Shown in pieces: positions 1-11,604 of a stretch of 64,000 bases of DNA. The notes beneath the pieces were generated by a model. The model saw only the letters and a list, made by a program, of their open reading frames with translations. It did no database searches and was not told the origin of the DNA. Position 1 is the stretch's first letter. Each line of letters begins with the position of its first letter. The stretch spans positions 50,778,207-50,842,206 of the forward strand of contig CM060174.1 in assembly GCA_030549775.1 (NCBI GenBank), in the 5' to 3' direction. Source of the stretch: Tamarix chinensis (Eukaryota > Streptophyta > Magnoliopsida > Caryophyllales > Tamaricaceae). The position numbers and the translations under genes are program-made.

Positions 1-849
1 TTAGTGACTTGGAAAGTGGTATGTTTACCAAAGAAGGAAGGAGGTTTGGGCTTGTTGGATCTATTTTCCTGGAATATAGCAGCTGTGGGGAAGATGTTGT
101 GGCACTTATCTCAGGAAAAAGATGCCCTTTAGATAAAACGGGTGCATGCTTATTATATCAAAATGCAAGATGTGGCCTCCCGTAACCTACCCTGCACTGC
201 TTCAGGGTTACTGCATAAATTATTTTCCTTAAGGTCTGTCCTCTTACCTATTTTCCAACAATGGAAGAGTGATAAAACCTACTCTATAGCTGAAGTTTAT
301 GAGGTTATCAAATCTACTACTCCTCATGTGGCCTAGTGGAGAATTGTGTGGTCAATTTTTTCAGCTCCTAAGCATAAATTTATACTATGGTTAGTTGCAC
401 ATTCCAAGCTTCCCACTGAAGATAATATTAGCATCATTCTGCCTACCATCAATCAGTAGTGTTGTTTTTGCACTCAGGATGAAACTCTTCTTCATCTTTT
501 ATGTCAGTGTGCTGAGCTGAAGAAAATATGGTCTGCTATTAGTCAAGGTAGTGGTTTCAGAGTAAGGCACAACTCCATTGCAGGGGTTTTTGCCTCTTTT
601 TCAAGAAGTAGAAGCGGGAAGGCTGTCACCACTCATTTTTATTCTAGTTTTTATGCTGTTGCTTTCTATGAGATTTGAAAAGCTAGAAATAATTGTATCT
701 TTTTTAATAGAGCTTGGGATTTGAAAGGGGTAGCTCATAGGATCGCTTTGACTATGTCATCTCTTTGTCTCCAATCTAGTAGGAGGAAAAAGTTTGGTAG
801 TTTTCTTGGAAGGGTAGATAACTTCTACAATTTCATTTGTAACATTTGA
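1..849 (+). pseudogene. LINE ORF2 C-terminus with zf-RVT domain
   Basis: One reading frame (frame 1) can be followed from base 1 to 849 with no frameshift. It begins with GGLGLLDL, continues to a KMLWHL motif, both typical of the region after the LINE reverse transcriptase, and then has a zf-RVT-type zinc-binding region (CCFC, then HLLCQC) at about 460-510. Four in-frame stops break it: TAG 130-132, TAG 334-336, TAG 457-459 and TGA 676-678. By comparison with the usual family pattern, all four probably replace Trp codons. A full-length ORF2 would encode endonuclease and reverse transcriptase for target-primed reverse transcription; only the tail is visible, and it cannot make a functional protein. 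Confidence 0.8.
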
Positions 850-888
850 TCCTTGATATAATATTTCATCTTTTACTTTAAAAAAAAA
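1..888 (+). mobile_element. LINE (non-LTR retrotransposon), 3' end
   Basis: This is the 3' portion of a plant LINE. It enters from outside the window, encodes the C-terminus of ORF2 up to the stop at 847-849, continues with a short AT-rich 3' UTR and ends in a run of nine A (880-888). The A-run is followed directly by copia gag-like sequence, so the LINE appears to have inserted into, or beside, the copia element. The left target-site duplication lies outside the window and cannot be tested. Confidence 0.85.
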
Positions 889-1850
889 GTGAAGGTGAAA
901 CCTCTGACGAGGAGGAAGAAGTCACCAACATTTATTTCATGGATCTTGGAGAGGAATCATCAATCTCCACCTCACCCATAAGCTTCTATGATGAAGATGA
1001 CATTGATGAGGTGGAATCTAATTTACTATACCTATGTGATGACTTTTTATATGTTTTGCATGATTCATTATATGATTGTGCTATAATAAATAAGGAAAAA
1101 AGAAAGCATGAAGAATCCACTTAATCACTTAAATAACTAACACACTCTTGTATTAAATGAAATGTTCTTCTTTGATCTCACATGCTTCTTTTCAAAACCA
1201 AGCTAGTAAATAAAATAACTAAATTTAATTAATTCATTGAGTATATTTGTTGTGATCACAAGTTCAAGATAGATAAATTCCAATTCATAATAGTTGATCT
1301 GCAAGCCAAATGTGATCACAAAAAGTTTATTGTTAGGACCATGAGGGATTAGGCTAAGGAAGTAAATATTGCATATACCTTCACAAAAAGTGAAGAAGGC
1401 TCAAATGTTTTGTTAGGGACTCAATGGTATTGTTAGGACCATAAGGGATTAGCTTAAGGAAATAAGAATGCAATTAAATGCCAAAAACTAAAAAAATTAT
1501 TTTTAAGAGCCTCGTCAAGTAATGCTTCTCCTCTCTTGAACAACTATAATGTATGTGGAAAACATGGGTACTCATGTGCAATATGTAGGCATGCAAAAAA
1601 AATGAAAAATTCACCTCCACTTATGAGAAGACAATTTCATGCAATATGTTTGGTAGATTTGGCCATGTTTCTTAATCATGTAATTTTACAAAAAAATGCC
1701 AAAGTGATTCAAAAATTTATGTAGGTATGGGTACTTAAGGGGATGATTTCGCATGAATTATGCACTAACCCGATAAGGATCCATTGTAAGGGTATATAAA
1801 ATAGTACATTTGTGCTTGAAGGTATGCTTCAACATTAATACAAGAATCCT
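889..1850 (+). pseudogene. Copia gag remnant with zinc-knuckle region
   Basis: The 939-1,124 frame is acidic and serine-rich (EESSISTSPISF, then DEDDIDEVE), as in the gag C-terminal half of Maximus-type elements. Further on, at about 1,545-1,740, a frame-shifted stretch reads NVCGKHGY, CRHAKK and finally WVLKGM. This recalls the gag zinc knuckle followed by the W-V-P-K-G segment that precedes protease. Several frameshifts and stops separate the pieces. Gag would package the element RNA. The assignment rests on the order of motifs and on the clear pol that follows. Confidence 0.6.
1330..1465 (+). repeat. Direct repeat, two ~35-bp copies 100 bp apart, in copia gag
   Basis: The phrase starting TGTTAGGACCATGAGGGATT at 1,331 recurs at 1,431 with a few substitutions (TGTTAGGACCATAAGGGATT). 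The spacing is exactly 100 bp. The intervening sequence is not obviously repeated further. A local duplication inside the gag region would explain it. Confidence 0.7.
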
Positions 1851-1859
1851 TAAATGGTT

Positions 1860-2159
1860 CCAAGACACTAGATGCTCAATATACAAATGATGGGCAGTTG
1901 AACCATGTTCTCTAAGCTAACTCCATATAAGAGTGAACACATGACCTTTAGAGACAACTTAAAAAGAAATATTAATAGTTTTGGCAGCATCGGTATCGGT
2001 ATCGGTATCGGTAATGCTAAACCCTTCATAAAAGATATATATCTTTTTAATGGCCTTAAGCATAATTTGATAAGTATTAGCCATTAGCGTGATAAAGGAT
2101 TTCTAGTAAACTTTTCAAATTCACATTGCAAGATTTCAAATGAAGTAGATAAATCTATA
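1860..2159 (+). pseudogene. Copia protease and gag-pre-integrase region
   Basis: At about 1,857-1,900 the frame resembles the copia protease start (W-x-L-D-S-G-C-S family pattern), but the catalytic D-S-G triplet is degraded to D-T-R. From 1,905 an open frame reads MFSKLTPYKS, then a block of alternating G and I, then NAKPFIKDIY and GLKHNLISIS. This is the classic stretch between protease and integrase. The frame continues past a stop with KGFLVNF and is cut at 2,159 by a LINE insertion. A hexanucleotide ATCGGT is repeated four times at about 1,989-2,013 and encodes the (G-I)n block. Confidence 0.75.
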
Positions 2160-2870
2160 TTTTTTTGGTAATTAATTAACCTTTATTACCAATTAAGAAA
2201 AATCATTACAACACATAATCACTTTTGCACCTCCAAAAGGTTACAACCATAAAAAGGCTCTTACAACTACTATGAAATATCACTAATAATCTAAGTATTT
2301 CAAGTACTGAGCTAGTTTCTTAGATTTGACTCTAGCATATCTAGTAAAAGATCCGGTTACAATTTAATAAAAACATGTTGTCAATGAGTCTTTGGTTTTG
2401 GTGGAAAAACACACCATTATGATTCTTCCATAGCTTATAAAGTAATGCATTAAATAGAGTCCTCCAAACCTAAGCTTTGACTTGATATTTCTAAGTGAGC
2501 TGAATCATCCAATTAAGGCAAGTTTCCCATGTAGTAAAGTAATGGGGTAAGAGAAACCGGTTAAGGGTTTTCCTCTAGATTTTCTTAACCACTATGTAGT
2601 GAAGAAAGATATGGGACATTTCTTCAACTCCATCAAGATAGAATTCACAACTATCATTTGTAATAACTCCCCAATTATGTAGTTTGGCTTTCATAGCTAA
2701 GCCTTCTTAGCACATCGTCAAGGTATTGATCTTTTGTCTTAGTAAACCAACATAATACCTCACTAGCTATAACCAAGAGACTTGTGTTACTTTAAATCTC
2801 ATGTGCCGATACATGCTATTGACCAAAAATTACCATTAGAGACACGACTATTTAAGGTTGGCAGCCCCAA
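2160..2870 (-). mobile_element. LINE 3' fragment inserted in the copia element
   Basis: Read on the minus strand, this ends in a sequence typical of plant LINE 3' ends (AATAAAGGTTAATTAATTACC followed by A7), seen on + as the T-run at about 2,160-2,166. Upstream on the minus strand, a zf-RVT-like block (C-E-F-Y, then E-E-M-S-H-I-F-L-H) is found at about 2,600-2,665. The copia frame stops at the left edge and resumes at about 2,880. The flanking TCTATAT (left) and TCTATAC (right) look like a slightly diverged target-site duplication. Stops and frameshifts make it non-coding. Confidence 0.75.
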
Positions 2871-3660
2871 CTCTATACTTTTTATATGATCACACATCAA
2901 TAATGTGTACATGCTTGATGTCAAATCAATAAAAGAACATTTCATGTTTAAATGCAATCAATAATGATACATGGTTATGGAATAAATACATTGCATATGG
3001 TATCATAGAATTATTAAACAAACTTGATAGAAAACAACTGGTATGTGGTCGTCTAAAGTTGAACTCTGGAAAATATTGATTATGTGATGCATGTAAATTA
3101 GGGAAAAAACATAGGGTTACCTTCAAACCCAAAAATTTTGTGACCACATCTCAAGCACTTGAACTATTGCACATGGATCTATTCAAGCCTATTTGGATCC
3201 ATATCCTGGGTGGTTGTAGGTATCCACCAGTTATTGCAGATGATTACTCATGTTATACCAAGACATTATTTCTTTATACTACAAATGTTGTAGATGATTA
3301 CTTATGTTATACTTAAAAATTATTTCTTTCTACTAAAGATGATGCTTTTAACCATTTTCTTGTGCTTTCCAAAAAAAATTGAAGTAGAAAGAGGAACCAT
3401 GATCCATGCTATAAAGAGAGATCAAGGAGAGGAGTCTTAGAATGCCACATTCATGGAATATTGCGATCAAAATGGGCTTACTCACAACTTTTTGGCACCA
3501 AGAACACCACAAAAAAATGGTGTGGTGGAAAAGGAAAAACAAAAGAACATGGAGGAGGTTGTAAGAACTATGTTGTATGATGCCAAAGTTCAAAGATACT
3601 TTTGGACCAAAGTCACTACCACCAAAAACTATATAATGAATAGAGTACTCATATAAGCCA
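2871..3660 (+). pseudogene. Copia integrase
   Basis: Motifs in order are CDACKLGKKHR (second half of the HHCC zinc-binding region, ~3,084), LELLHMDLF (~3,165, first catalytic Asp), VIADDYSCYT (~3,230, second Asp) and APRTPQKNGVVEKEKQ (~3,500, catalytic Glu region). The last lies in the longest open frame, 3,453-3,656. Integrase would insert the element cDNA into the genome. Frameshifts occur near 3,060 and 3,400. A ~60-bp segment around the second Asp appears twice (3,238-3,270 and 3,288-3,320), probably a small duplication. Confidence 0.85.
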
Positions 3661-3799
3661 TCTTTAAATAGACACCCTATGAGCTCTACAAAGGTAAGAA
3701 ACTATGGAAATCCTTAAGAGCTCATCATTGGCAATCTAACGAGAGGAGTTGCAAAGAGAACCTCATTACATAACATTTGTAATCATTTAGCATTTCTAT

Positions 3800-4437
3800 C
3801 TCAAATGGAGCCTAAGTCTCACTTGGGAAGCCATGAATGATGAAAATTGGACCATGGTAATGCAATATGAGCTTAACCAATTTGAGAGAAACAAAGTTTT
3901 TGGGAATTAATCCCATTCCCTCCAAATAGGTCCATCATTGGGACTAAATGGGTATTTAGAATCAAAATAGATAAAGTGGGCATTGTGGTTAGAAAAAAGA
4001 TCATTTGGTGACCAAATGAAACAACCAAGAGGAAGGCATTAATTTTGAGGAAACCTTCACCCCTATAGCTAGACTCGAGGCTATACATATGCTTCTCGAA
4101 TTTCCATCATCCATGTGCTTTACATTATATTAAATTGATGTAATTTTTTTTCTTTAATAGCTTTATTGAAGAAGAGGTGTATGTTAAGCTACCACCATTT
4201 TTTTTAAATGACTTAAAACTGAACTATATATACAAATTCAATAATGCACTTTAAGGTTTAAACAAGCTTGTAGAGCCCAGTATGAAAGAAAGATTAAATT
4301 TCAATTGGAAAAAGATTTTAAAATAGGTAAAATTGATAGAACTCTTTTTCTATAGAAAAGAAAAAAGGATTTTTACTTGTACAAATATATTTAGATGATA
4401 TATTATTCAATGCTACTAACGAGTCCATGTGCAAGGA
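3800..4437 (+). pseudogene. Copia reverse transcriptase, 3'-truncated
   Basis: The reverse transcriptase starts with a recognisable W-x-L-x-P region (ELIPFPPNRSIIGTKWVFRI, ~3,905-3,965) and continues through diverged text to the catalytic YLDD box at 4,388-4,399, followed by NATNESMCKE. Coding similarity ends abruptly at about 4,437, where sequence homologous to a gypsy LTR begins. The rest of reverse transcriptase and most of RNase H are absent. The remaining RNase H tail is found at 16,052. The frame changes several times, so no product is possible. Confidence 0.8.
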
Positions 4438-6069
4438 GTTAACCCTAATCATACAAATATGGTTCCATGCGAATCATAGTAACCCTAAATACCATGCATT
4501 AGCATTAATGGGATATTTAGAACATCATTTATATCATAACTTGATAGGAATGAAAATTTTACTAAGACCCTACACATGGAGACATAAATCATTTAGCATA
4601 TCACCATGTGTATAACTCATATTCCAATAAATGTATGTACCATTTATTTAGGTAGTTATCATTTTACCATTCATGTTATAATACATGAAAAGTGTAAAAA
4701 ACTAGCATGATTCTAGGTCCAAAAATTCCTAGCATGCTCCCATTTAAATTCTACCATCTTATAAGTGATTGGATTTTCCCAAATCCAACCTCATAAAAAA
4801 AACCTTTCCCTAAGGACCTCAAGAATTAACTAGAAATTCAACACCCAAATACACGTATATATCATTTATATTACACAAAATAACCCAAAGTTACTAAAAC
4901 AACTCAAGGATTATTAGGAGGTTGAAAAAAAAGGAAAATTAAGCCAAACAAAACTCAAGCAACCAAAGGAAGAAGGATCGGAGGATGTTGTTGAGAAACA
5001 GAGGAGGGAAAGGGTAGCTTTGGCAAAAGCTTGGGGGTGTCTTTGGAAATAATGGTTAATGCAATGGAGGGGAGAATAGTAGGGAAATAAAATGCAAATG
5101 GAGGAGAAAAAAGGTGGCAAAAAATAACCAAAGGAGGAGGGGAAAGCTACAGAGGATAATGGTTCATCATGGGTGGTGAGCTTCGACAAACTTGGTTGAA
5201 GGTAAAGGGGTGGAGCTTTGGTGAGTTTAACTGAAGGAGAAGGGGGTAGAGTATTGGTTTTTGGCAAAGGAGAAGGGGATGGAATGACAAGGATTATTAG
5301 TGTTGTGGTGGTGGTATTAGTGGGAATAACTGAAGCCAAAAAGAGGAGAATTTTGGGTGAGGGAGAAGGTTAACTTTAGTGTGGTTGTGTGTTGGTGTTG
5401 GGGTGGTATCAGAAGGATTTTTGGGTGTAACGGGTGAGGGGCTGGTGGTAATGGCTGGTGGAAAGAGAAGGAGGCCAGTGTTTTAGTGCACTGAGAAGAA
5501 AAGAGGTGTTGGAAAGGGAAAGAATGTCGAAAGTAGTGAGGGAGAATTGGAGAGGGTTTCCTTGTGTGAGGGAACTCTGGGGGAGGATGGAATGATGCAA
5601 GTTTTCTCAAGGTACAGTTAAGATGAAGAAAATGGAGAGGCTAAGGGGTTAAGAAGAGGATGGTGTATAGGGAGATGTGGGGGCAAAACAAGGATAGGGG
5701 AACAATGGGGAGAGGGGCGTGTGGTGTAAATATGGTGTACGGTAATGGCTCAAAGGAGTAGGGTGAGGTAAGAAAATATCTAGGATTGATTAAGGGATAG
5801 GTTAGGGTAATTTATAGGTGAAGAATCATGATAAAATATACTGGTAAAATTATAAGGTTCTTGGAATAGGGTCAATGAATACCGGTTAAGATCCAACTTA
5901 GGTTTGAAACTCTAGCAAATATTAACCTAATTGAATTTTATATCTAATGATTCATAATAAAAATACACACTAAAAATATATTTATTACCAAATATCCTAA
6001 TATAATCATTACATCAAATACACATAATTACCAATATATAATTAGGATGTTTGAAAATGGGGTATTATA
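4438..6069 (-). repeat. Truncated 3' LTR of the pol-less gypsy element
   Basis: This segment aligns by eye over its whole length with 14,450-16,051. Shared phrases include the AACCCTAATCAT start, the CATTTAGCATATCACCATG block and the purine-rich middle on the + strand. On the minus strand it begins TATAATACCCC at 6,069, against TGTAATACCC in the 5' LTR. Only the first half of the LTR is present. The + strand purine tract at 4,920-5,760 gives rise to several spurious serine/proline-rich ORFs that are not genes. Confidence 0.8.
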
Positions 6070-6071
6070 TT

Positions 6072-6086
6072 ACTACCCCTTAAAAA
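6072..6086 (-). other. Polypurine-like tract beside the 3' LTR
   Basis: Read on the minus strand, TTTTTAAGGGGTAGT immediately precedes the LTR start at 6,069. This is where the plus-strand DNA primer of an LTR retrotransposon is expected. The position, not the sequence alone, supports the call. Confidence 0.5.
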
Positions 6087-6299
6087 GAGATTAAACCTCG
6101 AAGTCCACAAAACAAAACTAACTCATTATAACCTTAGTTGGTCCTTAATAAAAGGTTCTACGAGTTGGGGGTCACCACCCCTTTAAAATAACTTAAATAT
6201 AATCAAGGCACATAACTAGCATACAATCATGTAGGGAAATTTCATCAATCAATCACACCCATGTATACTAGTGGTGGTGTCTACAAATCCACGGGCCTG

Positions 6300-7407
6300 C
6301 ACCTCAAAATAATAAGATTCAGATTGTTGACCATTAGACCTCCTTAGGTACCTCCAATACCTAAATTATAACCGACACTACTCTGTAGGTAAGGACAAGA
6401 AGCAGGTCCCTTTCCCTTAGCACTTACACCTAGGATGCTACTAGCGAGCACCTGAATCACTAGGGAAGACTATTGTCGATAGGTGGTTCCACCACATAAT
6501 GGTAATTGATGACACGAAAATCCAAATCTAGAAGAGTAACACTCAAATCCTCTATGGCCCATGTTGCCACACTTCCAGCACACTATGGTTCTACTATGGT
6601 CGTCGTTACTTGAGTGGTTCCCCTATAAATCTTGTAGTGATAGTACCTTAGGATTCGGTTATTTTGAAAATCCAATATAGAAAACTATGAAGATTGACCA
6701 CCACTAAGTTGGATCTATTAAACATTTGACTAAACTCTCTTGACACCTCTATGATGTTGAAAACTGTCTATTGGCCTCTTAGTCCCACTAAGATCCCTCT
6801 TTGCCTCCTGAATCCTTCCTAGAGCATAAGCCCTCTCATATATTGTAAGTACATAGGTGATAATCTCTCCTCCAAATAGTTATTGAGTTCATAGATCCAA
6901 AACTTGCTCAAAGTAATGATCAACCTACTTCTCACTACTATCTATCTCAAAGTAAGGAGCATAGAAAACTTACCAGAGTATTCCTTGACCGACATATTAG
7001 CTTGTTGTATGGTTAAAAAACTCGGCATGCTTTGCACGATGCATGTTCAAAGGTTAGTAGCGTGCTCTCAAGGTTGCTAAAAATCCTTCCCAAGTATTCA
7101 TCAATTTACTAGCTTAAAGCTGGTATCCTCTCAAACATTCATCTACCTTTCCTCATAGGTGGAAAGTACTTACATCAACCTTTTTCGAATCTTAGCAATC
7201 AAAAGCCCTGATAACACTATTTAGCTCTCTAACCTATGTTTTTAAAATTGTCAGATCCTCAAATCCCTCAAACACAGGCAAGTGATGAAACCTAATCTCT
7301 TTAAGCTAGCTATTAGCTTGAATAGATGTCAGATGAGGTGGGTGAGGTTGAGGCTGTGGCTGTGGCTTCAAGACTCTCTCAACTAATGCGATAAGGAGCT
7401 CTTCCAT
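6300..7407 (-). pseudogene. Gypsy gag with CCHC zinc knuckle
   Basis: The minus-strand reading begins with an ATG at 7,407 (MEELLIALVERVL), followed by a P-Q repeat segment. Next comes a gag core resembling Tekay/Del-type capsid (PVFEGFEDL, then TWEGFLATL, then YFEQVLDLW). At 6,580-6,539 a perfect zinc knuckle reads C-W-K-C-G-N-M-G-H-R-G-F-E-C, spacing CX2CX4HX4C. Stops and frameshifts are spread through the core. Gag would form the particle and bind RNA. After the zinc knuckle, sequence runs non-coding to the 3' LTR, with no protease or pol. The left boundary is approximate. Confidence 0.75.
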
Positions 7408-7855
7408 ACGCGTGAGGTTAAAGTTTCAATCCATAGAGATAAAATAAAATAGAGTAATAGAGTTACAACCCTAACAAACACAATCAAAGGCCACCTATAG
7501 GAAGGATAAGCACTCCATATCATTCGATGGACAATAATAACACTAACATTTATCATTAAGTTTGCACAAAATCATACACACAGGTTAAAAGGAAGTACTA
7601 ACATTCATAATAGATGGTCATATATCATTCATGATTACAATCATTATCATAGTAGTAGTTAGAGCATCAACAAACAAAAGGAAAATTTAATCTTCTGGGG
7701 TTATGCATACTATAAGGATAGATCACTACCATACTAAGCATCCACCTAACATCAACCTTAAGCATTGAATGCCTAACCAAAACCTCAAAATATATCTTAA
7801 ATAATTCACAACAATTGAAACCTTGAAGGTTCAAATATATAGTAGCATCAAATGC

Positions 7856-8317
7856 CTAAATATCATGTATCACTCGCTGGAACCATTCCTCATATTGTAT
7901 CATATACTCTCTCTCCAAACCATAAGGAGGCACATACACTTCATCAATACCTTTTGTATAATTAGGGGTATTATTTGGTAGTATTCCCATCCTAGCTCTC
8001 GATACATCATCAATCATGATCAACTCTCTCATGAGTTGATTATAATATAACATGAAACATTTACCCTCTATAAATCAAGGATGTAGAAAACTCGTCACAA
8101 AAAGTTCCTTATACACTTTTCTTATTATAATCCATGACTCTAATGAAGGGAAGGTCCTCAACAAGAGGTTAGATCAAAACATATAAGGCTCATTGTATTA
8201 CCCTTCATCCACCATATGATTCAACTCCTTAGCTAGCTACCTTTTTTGGGCTCTGATATCCTCACTTGGGAACATCGTAAGGCATGAAATGGGTAGTCCC
8301 AATGCTCCAAAAGACAT
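7856..8317 (-). pseudogene. Decayed extra ORF between PBS and gag, product unknown
   Basis: On the minus strand a single reading frame runs from ATG at 8,317 (MSFGALGLPI) to TAG at 7,858-7,856: 154 codons with no frameshift and four internal stops (TAG, TAA, TGA, TGA). The last 65 codons are open and look protein-like, with YVPPYGLEREY and EEWFQRVIHD near the end. It lies upstream of gag on the same strand, inside the leader of the pol-less gypsy element. I do not recognise the family. Two stops fit CGA to TGA and one fits CAA to TAA. It could be an extra retrotransposon ORF, a captured host fragment or a chance frame. Confidence 0.4.
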
Positions 8318-10015
8318 TCTAAGATATCTTACAAGATATAAAAACTCAACTTAGATCTATAAATAAATCTATTTCCCAACAAATAATTTCCTCAACTTCC
8401 ATACGAATATTAAGTTCATTCTTCTATACCAGAGTTCACCAATAGTACCTTAGGAATATAACTCTAAATACTAAGACTACTATAATACCCCGAAACCTTA
8501 TATTAATTAAAAATTAATAATAAAATAGGGGTTGATAGGTGAGATCAATTAAATTTAACATTTTTAATACAAAAATGTTGATATAATGGAAGCAGTTAAG
8601 ACAAAAGAAAAGAGCGAAATAATATAGGAATTAAATTAGTGGAGGTTAGGGTAATTTTTTAACTAAAATGAATTTAGGAAGATTTAGCCAAAAGTTCTTT
8701 ATTAATATAAAAAGGAAGTTTATTTATTTATTTTTATTAATTTTATTATTTTTAAATTTAAAAAAAAAACCCAAATACCCCCAACCACCTCATTTTTCTT
8801 TTTCTTTTTTCCCTTTTTCCCTCTATTCTTCCTTTTTCTTTTTCCTTCTTCCTTTTCTCCTCTCCTCCTATCAACTAATGCCTTGCCACGCAGCCCAGCT
8901 CCTCCCCTCCCCTTCTCTCCTTCTTTTCTCCCGCACAACCCAGCCCACTTTTTTTTCTTCTCTCCCCCTTGTGTGGCCTAGTGCTAGCCTATCCTTCCCC
9001 TTTTATCCTTACCTTTTTCCCTCTTTCCCCTTCTACCCCCATCTCATACTTTCTCCCTAGTTTATTGGTGCACACGGCTGCTTCGTAGCCATGGCTCTCC
9101 ATTCTCCCTTACTTTCCCTTTGACCTAACCAGCAAGGCATGCAACTGGCACTGCTCTGTACTAGTCCCCTCCCTTCTACAACCCCGACACCCTCACAAAC
9201 GCTCCTTACAACCTGCCAAAACCTCCTACTGCCCCCTGCAAACCAGCACACCTATAGGTTTGTAGCGGATTGCCACCACCGATAGGTGACCTCCTACCCC
9301 TCCTACTCCTTTGTCCTCATCCTCCCTCGTCTTCTTCTCCTCCCCATGCCTATAAATACCCTAGTGCTAACCCTTCTTCCACTCTTTTTGCTATGCCCAT
9401 AAAATTCTCAAAATTACCACAACTGCACCAATAGATACTATCCCAACTACCACTGTGCATCACTGCCATCCAGACCACCACCCAACCTCTTCCCTACATT
9501 ACCCGCCACCAAGACAAACCACTCTCTACCCCTAAATCTCCCTACATAGCTCACCCCTACTCATGCAAAGTGGGAAAATTGAGGTGCCCTTTACACCCTG
9601 TCATCACCCCTTTTGCCACCCTACTCTACTTCCTCTGCCACAACCCCACCCCCACTACCTCCCTCTTAACCCAATATACCTTTCCCTACCTCCCTATACC
9701 CTTCCTTTTCCTTTTTCTCCCCCTCCTCCTCCACCTTCGGCCACAACAACAATCGTCACCTATGCCGCCACCACCACTGCAACCGTCCTAGTCCAACAAA
9801 CCTACTACCTCACAACCACCACCTTCCTTTCTCTCTTCCAACCCCAAAGCCTAAATTTTTTAAGTCACCACCACTCCCACTACCATAGCTTTTTCCAAAG
9901 CAGTCAACATGCACCGTCGCCACCCTAGCTGCCACCTCAACTTCTTGTTGTACCCTAACCCTTACTATCACATAAGTATAATTTATTTTGTATAATTATT
10001 ATTTTTAGCCTTATT

Positions 10016-10016
<1 letters not shown>

Positions 10017-10085
<69 letters not shown>

Positions 10086-10086
10086 C
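10017..10086 (+). repeat. Compound microsatellite (ATC)n-(TAC)n
   Basis: About ten copies of ATC run into about thirteen copies of TAC without interruption, followed by imperfect TAC/TCC and ATT triplets to about 10,260. It lies inside the family A solo LTR. Confidence 0.95.
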
Positions 10087-11604
10087 TACTCCTCTTACTA
10101 TTATTAATACTATTTTGCCATTATTATTATTATCATCATCATTACTACTATTAATCTTATTTTGGTTATTATTACCACTAATATTATTATTGGTCTCTTT
10201 AATAATACTAATATTATTAATATTATTTAGACTATTATTATTATTATTATCATTACTATTAGTAGTTTCTTACTAAAAATTAATTAGGGGATAATGAAAG
10301 GAATAAGAGGGAATTTAACATTAGTGTTCCACTCTTAAAGGTAAATCAAACTCATCCTCTAAGGAGGCGTAGGAGTCGTTCTCCAAGTCTGATGTCGATT
10401 AAGGTAAGGACGTAGTTAAGGCCAAATTGTGTGTTATGTGTTTATGTGTGCTTGGTTATATGTTTGTATCCTATTTGGTTATGGATTATATTCTTGTAGC
10501 ACAATTTGCTAAGCGTGGAGCTAAGGTAAGTTGTATATATGTTATGGCATGTGTAATATGGTGATATGACTTGTATTTGTGTTGTGCCTTATGTATTGTT
10601 TCCCTATATGACATGCATACTTGAAGTCCTTAAGTAGTATGATAAGGTTGTGGGGAGATAAAATAATAAAAGAGAGTGGAGTGGTGAGAGGAAAGTGAGA
10701 AAGGCCTAAATAAGTTATGACTTATGGGTGGATAAATAAAAGGATAATATGAATAAAATAGGAGGATGGAATAAATCTTACATGGGAATTGTAAGGCTTG
10801 CATGGGGTGGTTAGTATTTGCATGGGGGCAACCTTTACATGGGAAAAAGGTAACTTGAGGGATATAAAAAGGTGAAGGAAGAGGAGTTTGGGTGATTAGA
10901 GTTCACGAGGGAAAAATAGTATGTAGGTTTGTATAAGGGTGCATGGGGCCCTTAACTAGGGTTGGTGAGAAAGATCCTATGTGGGGGAAGCGTGTTGAAG
11001 GGAAAGTTAGTGGGAAGTGGTTGGAGAGTGTGGGATAAGATTGGAAGGGGACCACATGGAGGGAAAAAAGAGTTGTGGGGAAAATGTGTTAAGTGAAAGG
11101 GGAATTGGTGTGTGTGGGTGATGAAGGGACAATATATAAGAAGGGAGAGGTGCTAGGGTTTGGGGTGGCCAAATAGGATTTTTGTGGCCACATATGAAGG
11201 ATGGGAAGTAAGGTTGTGATTTTGGGTGTGGATCGAGTGGAATGATGGGTTGGAAGCAAAGGGAGCATGGGTCATGTATGATAGGGAGAGGTTAGGCCAC
11301 GTAGGTCAAATTAGGGTTTCTAAGGGAAAACCATAGAGGTCGATGGTGACTTAAACTGGAGATATGGGAAAGTGTGCCTCAACCCATATACATAGGATTT
11401 TAGGTTTTTGTGTTGAGTAAGGGAAAGTGGGGAAAGATTTCTAGGAGTTCTAAGATGTGTAGAAGACCCAAGATATGGCATAGGGCCTTTTAGGAGAGCA
11501 ATTGTGAAAGGGGTGTTAATGGGAAGTCCAGTGGGTATATATGTCTAGTAAGAAAATTATTATTTAATAAGAAACTAACCATTTAAAGTTAATGATTATT
11601 GAGC

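Noticed and set aside
4914..5610. Minus-strand ORFs of 141 and 97 codons, Thr/Ser/Pro-rich
   Set aside because: They lie in the pyrimidine-rich part of the truncated gypsy LTR and are not kept in the sister LTR at 14.9-15.7 kb.
9563..9928. 121-codon Pro/Thr/His-rich ORF with P and T runs
   Set aside because: Pyrimidine tract of the family A solo LTR; open in two frames and low complexity.
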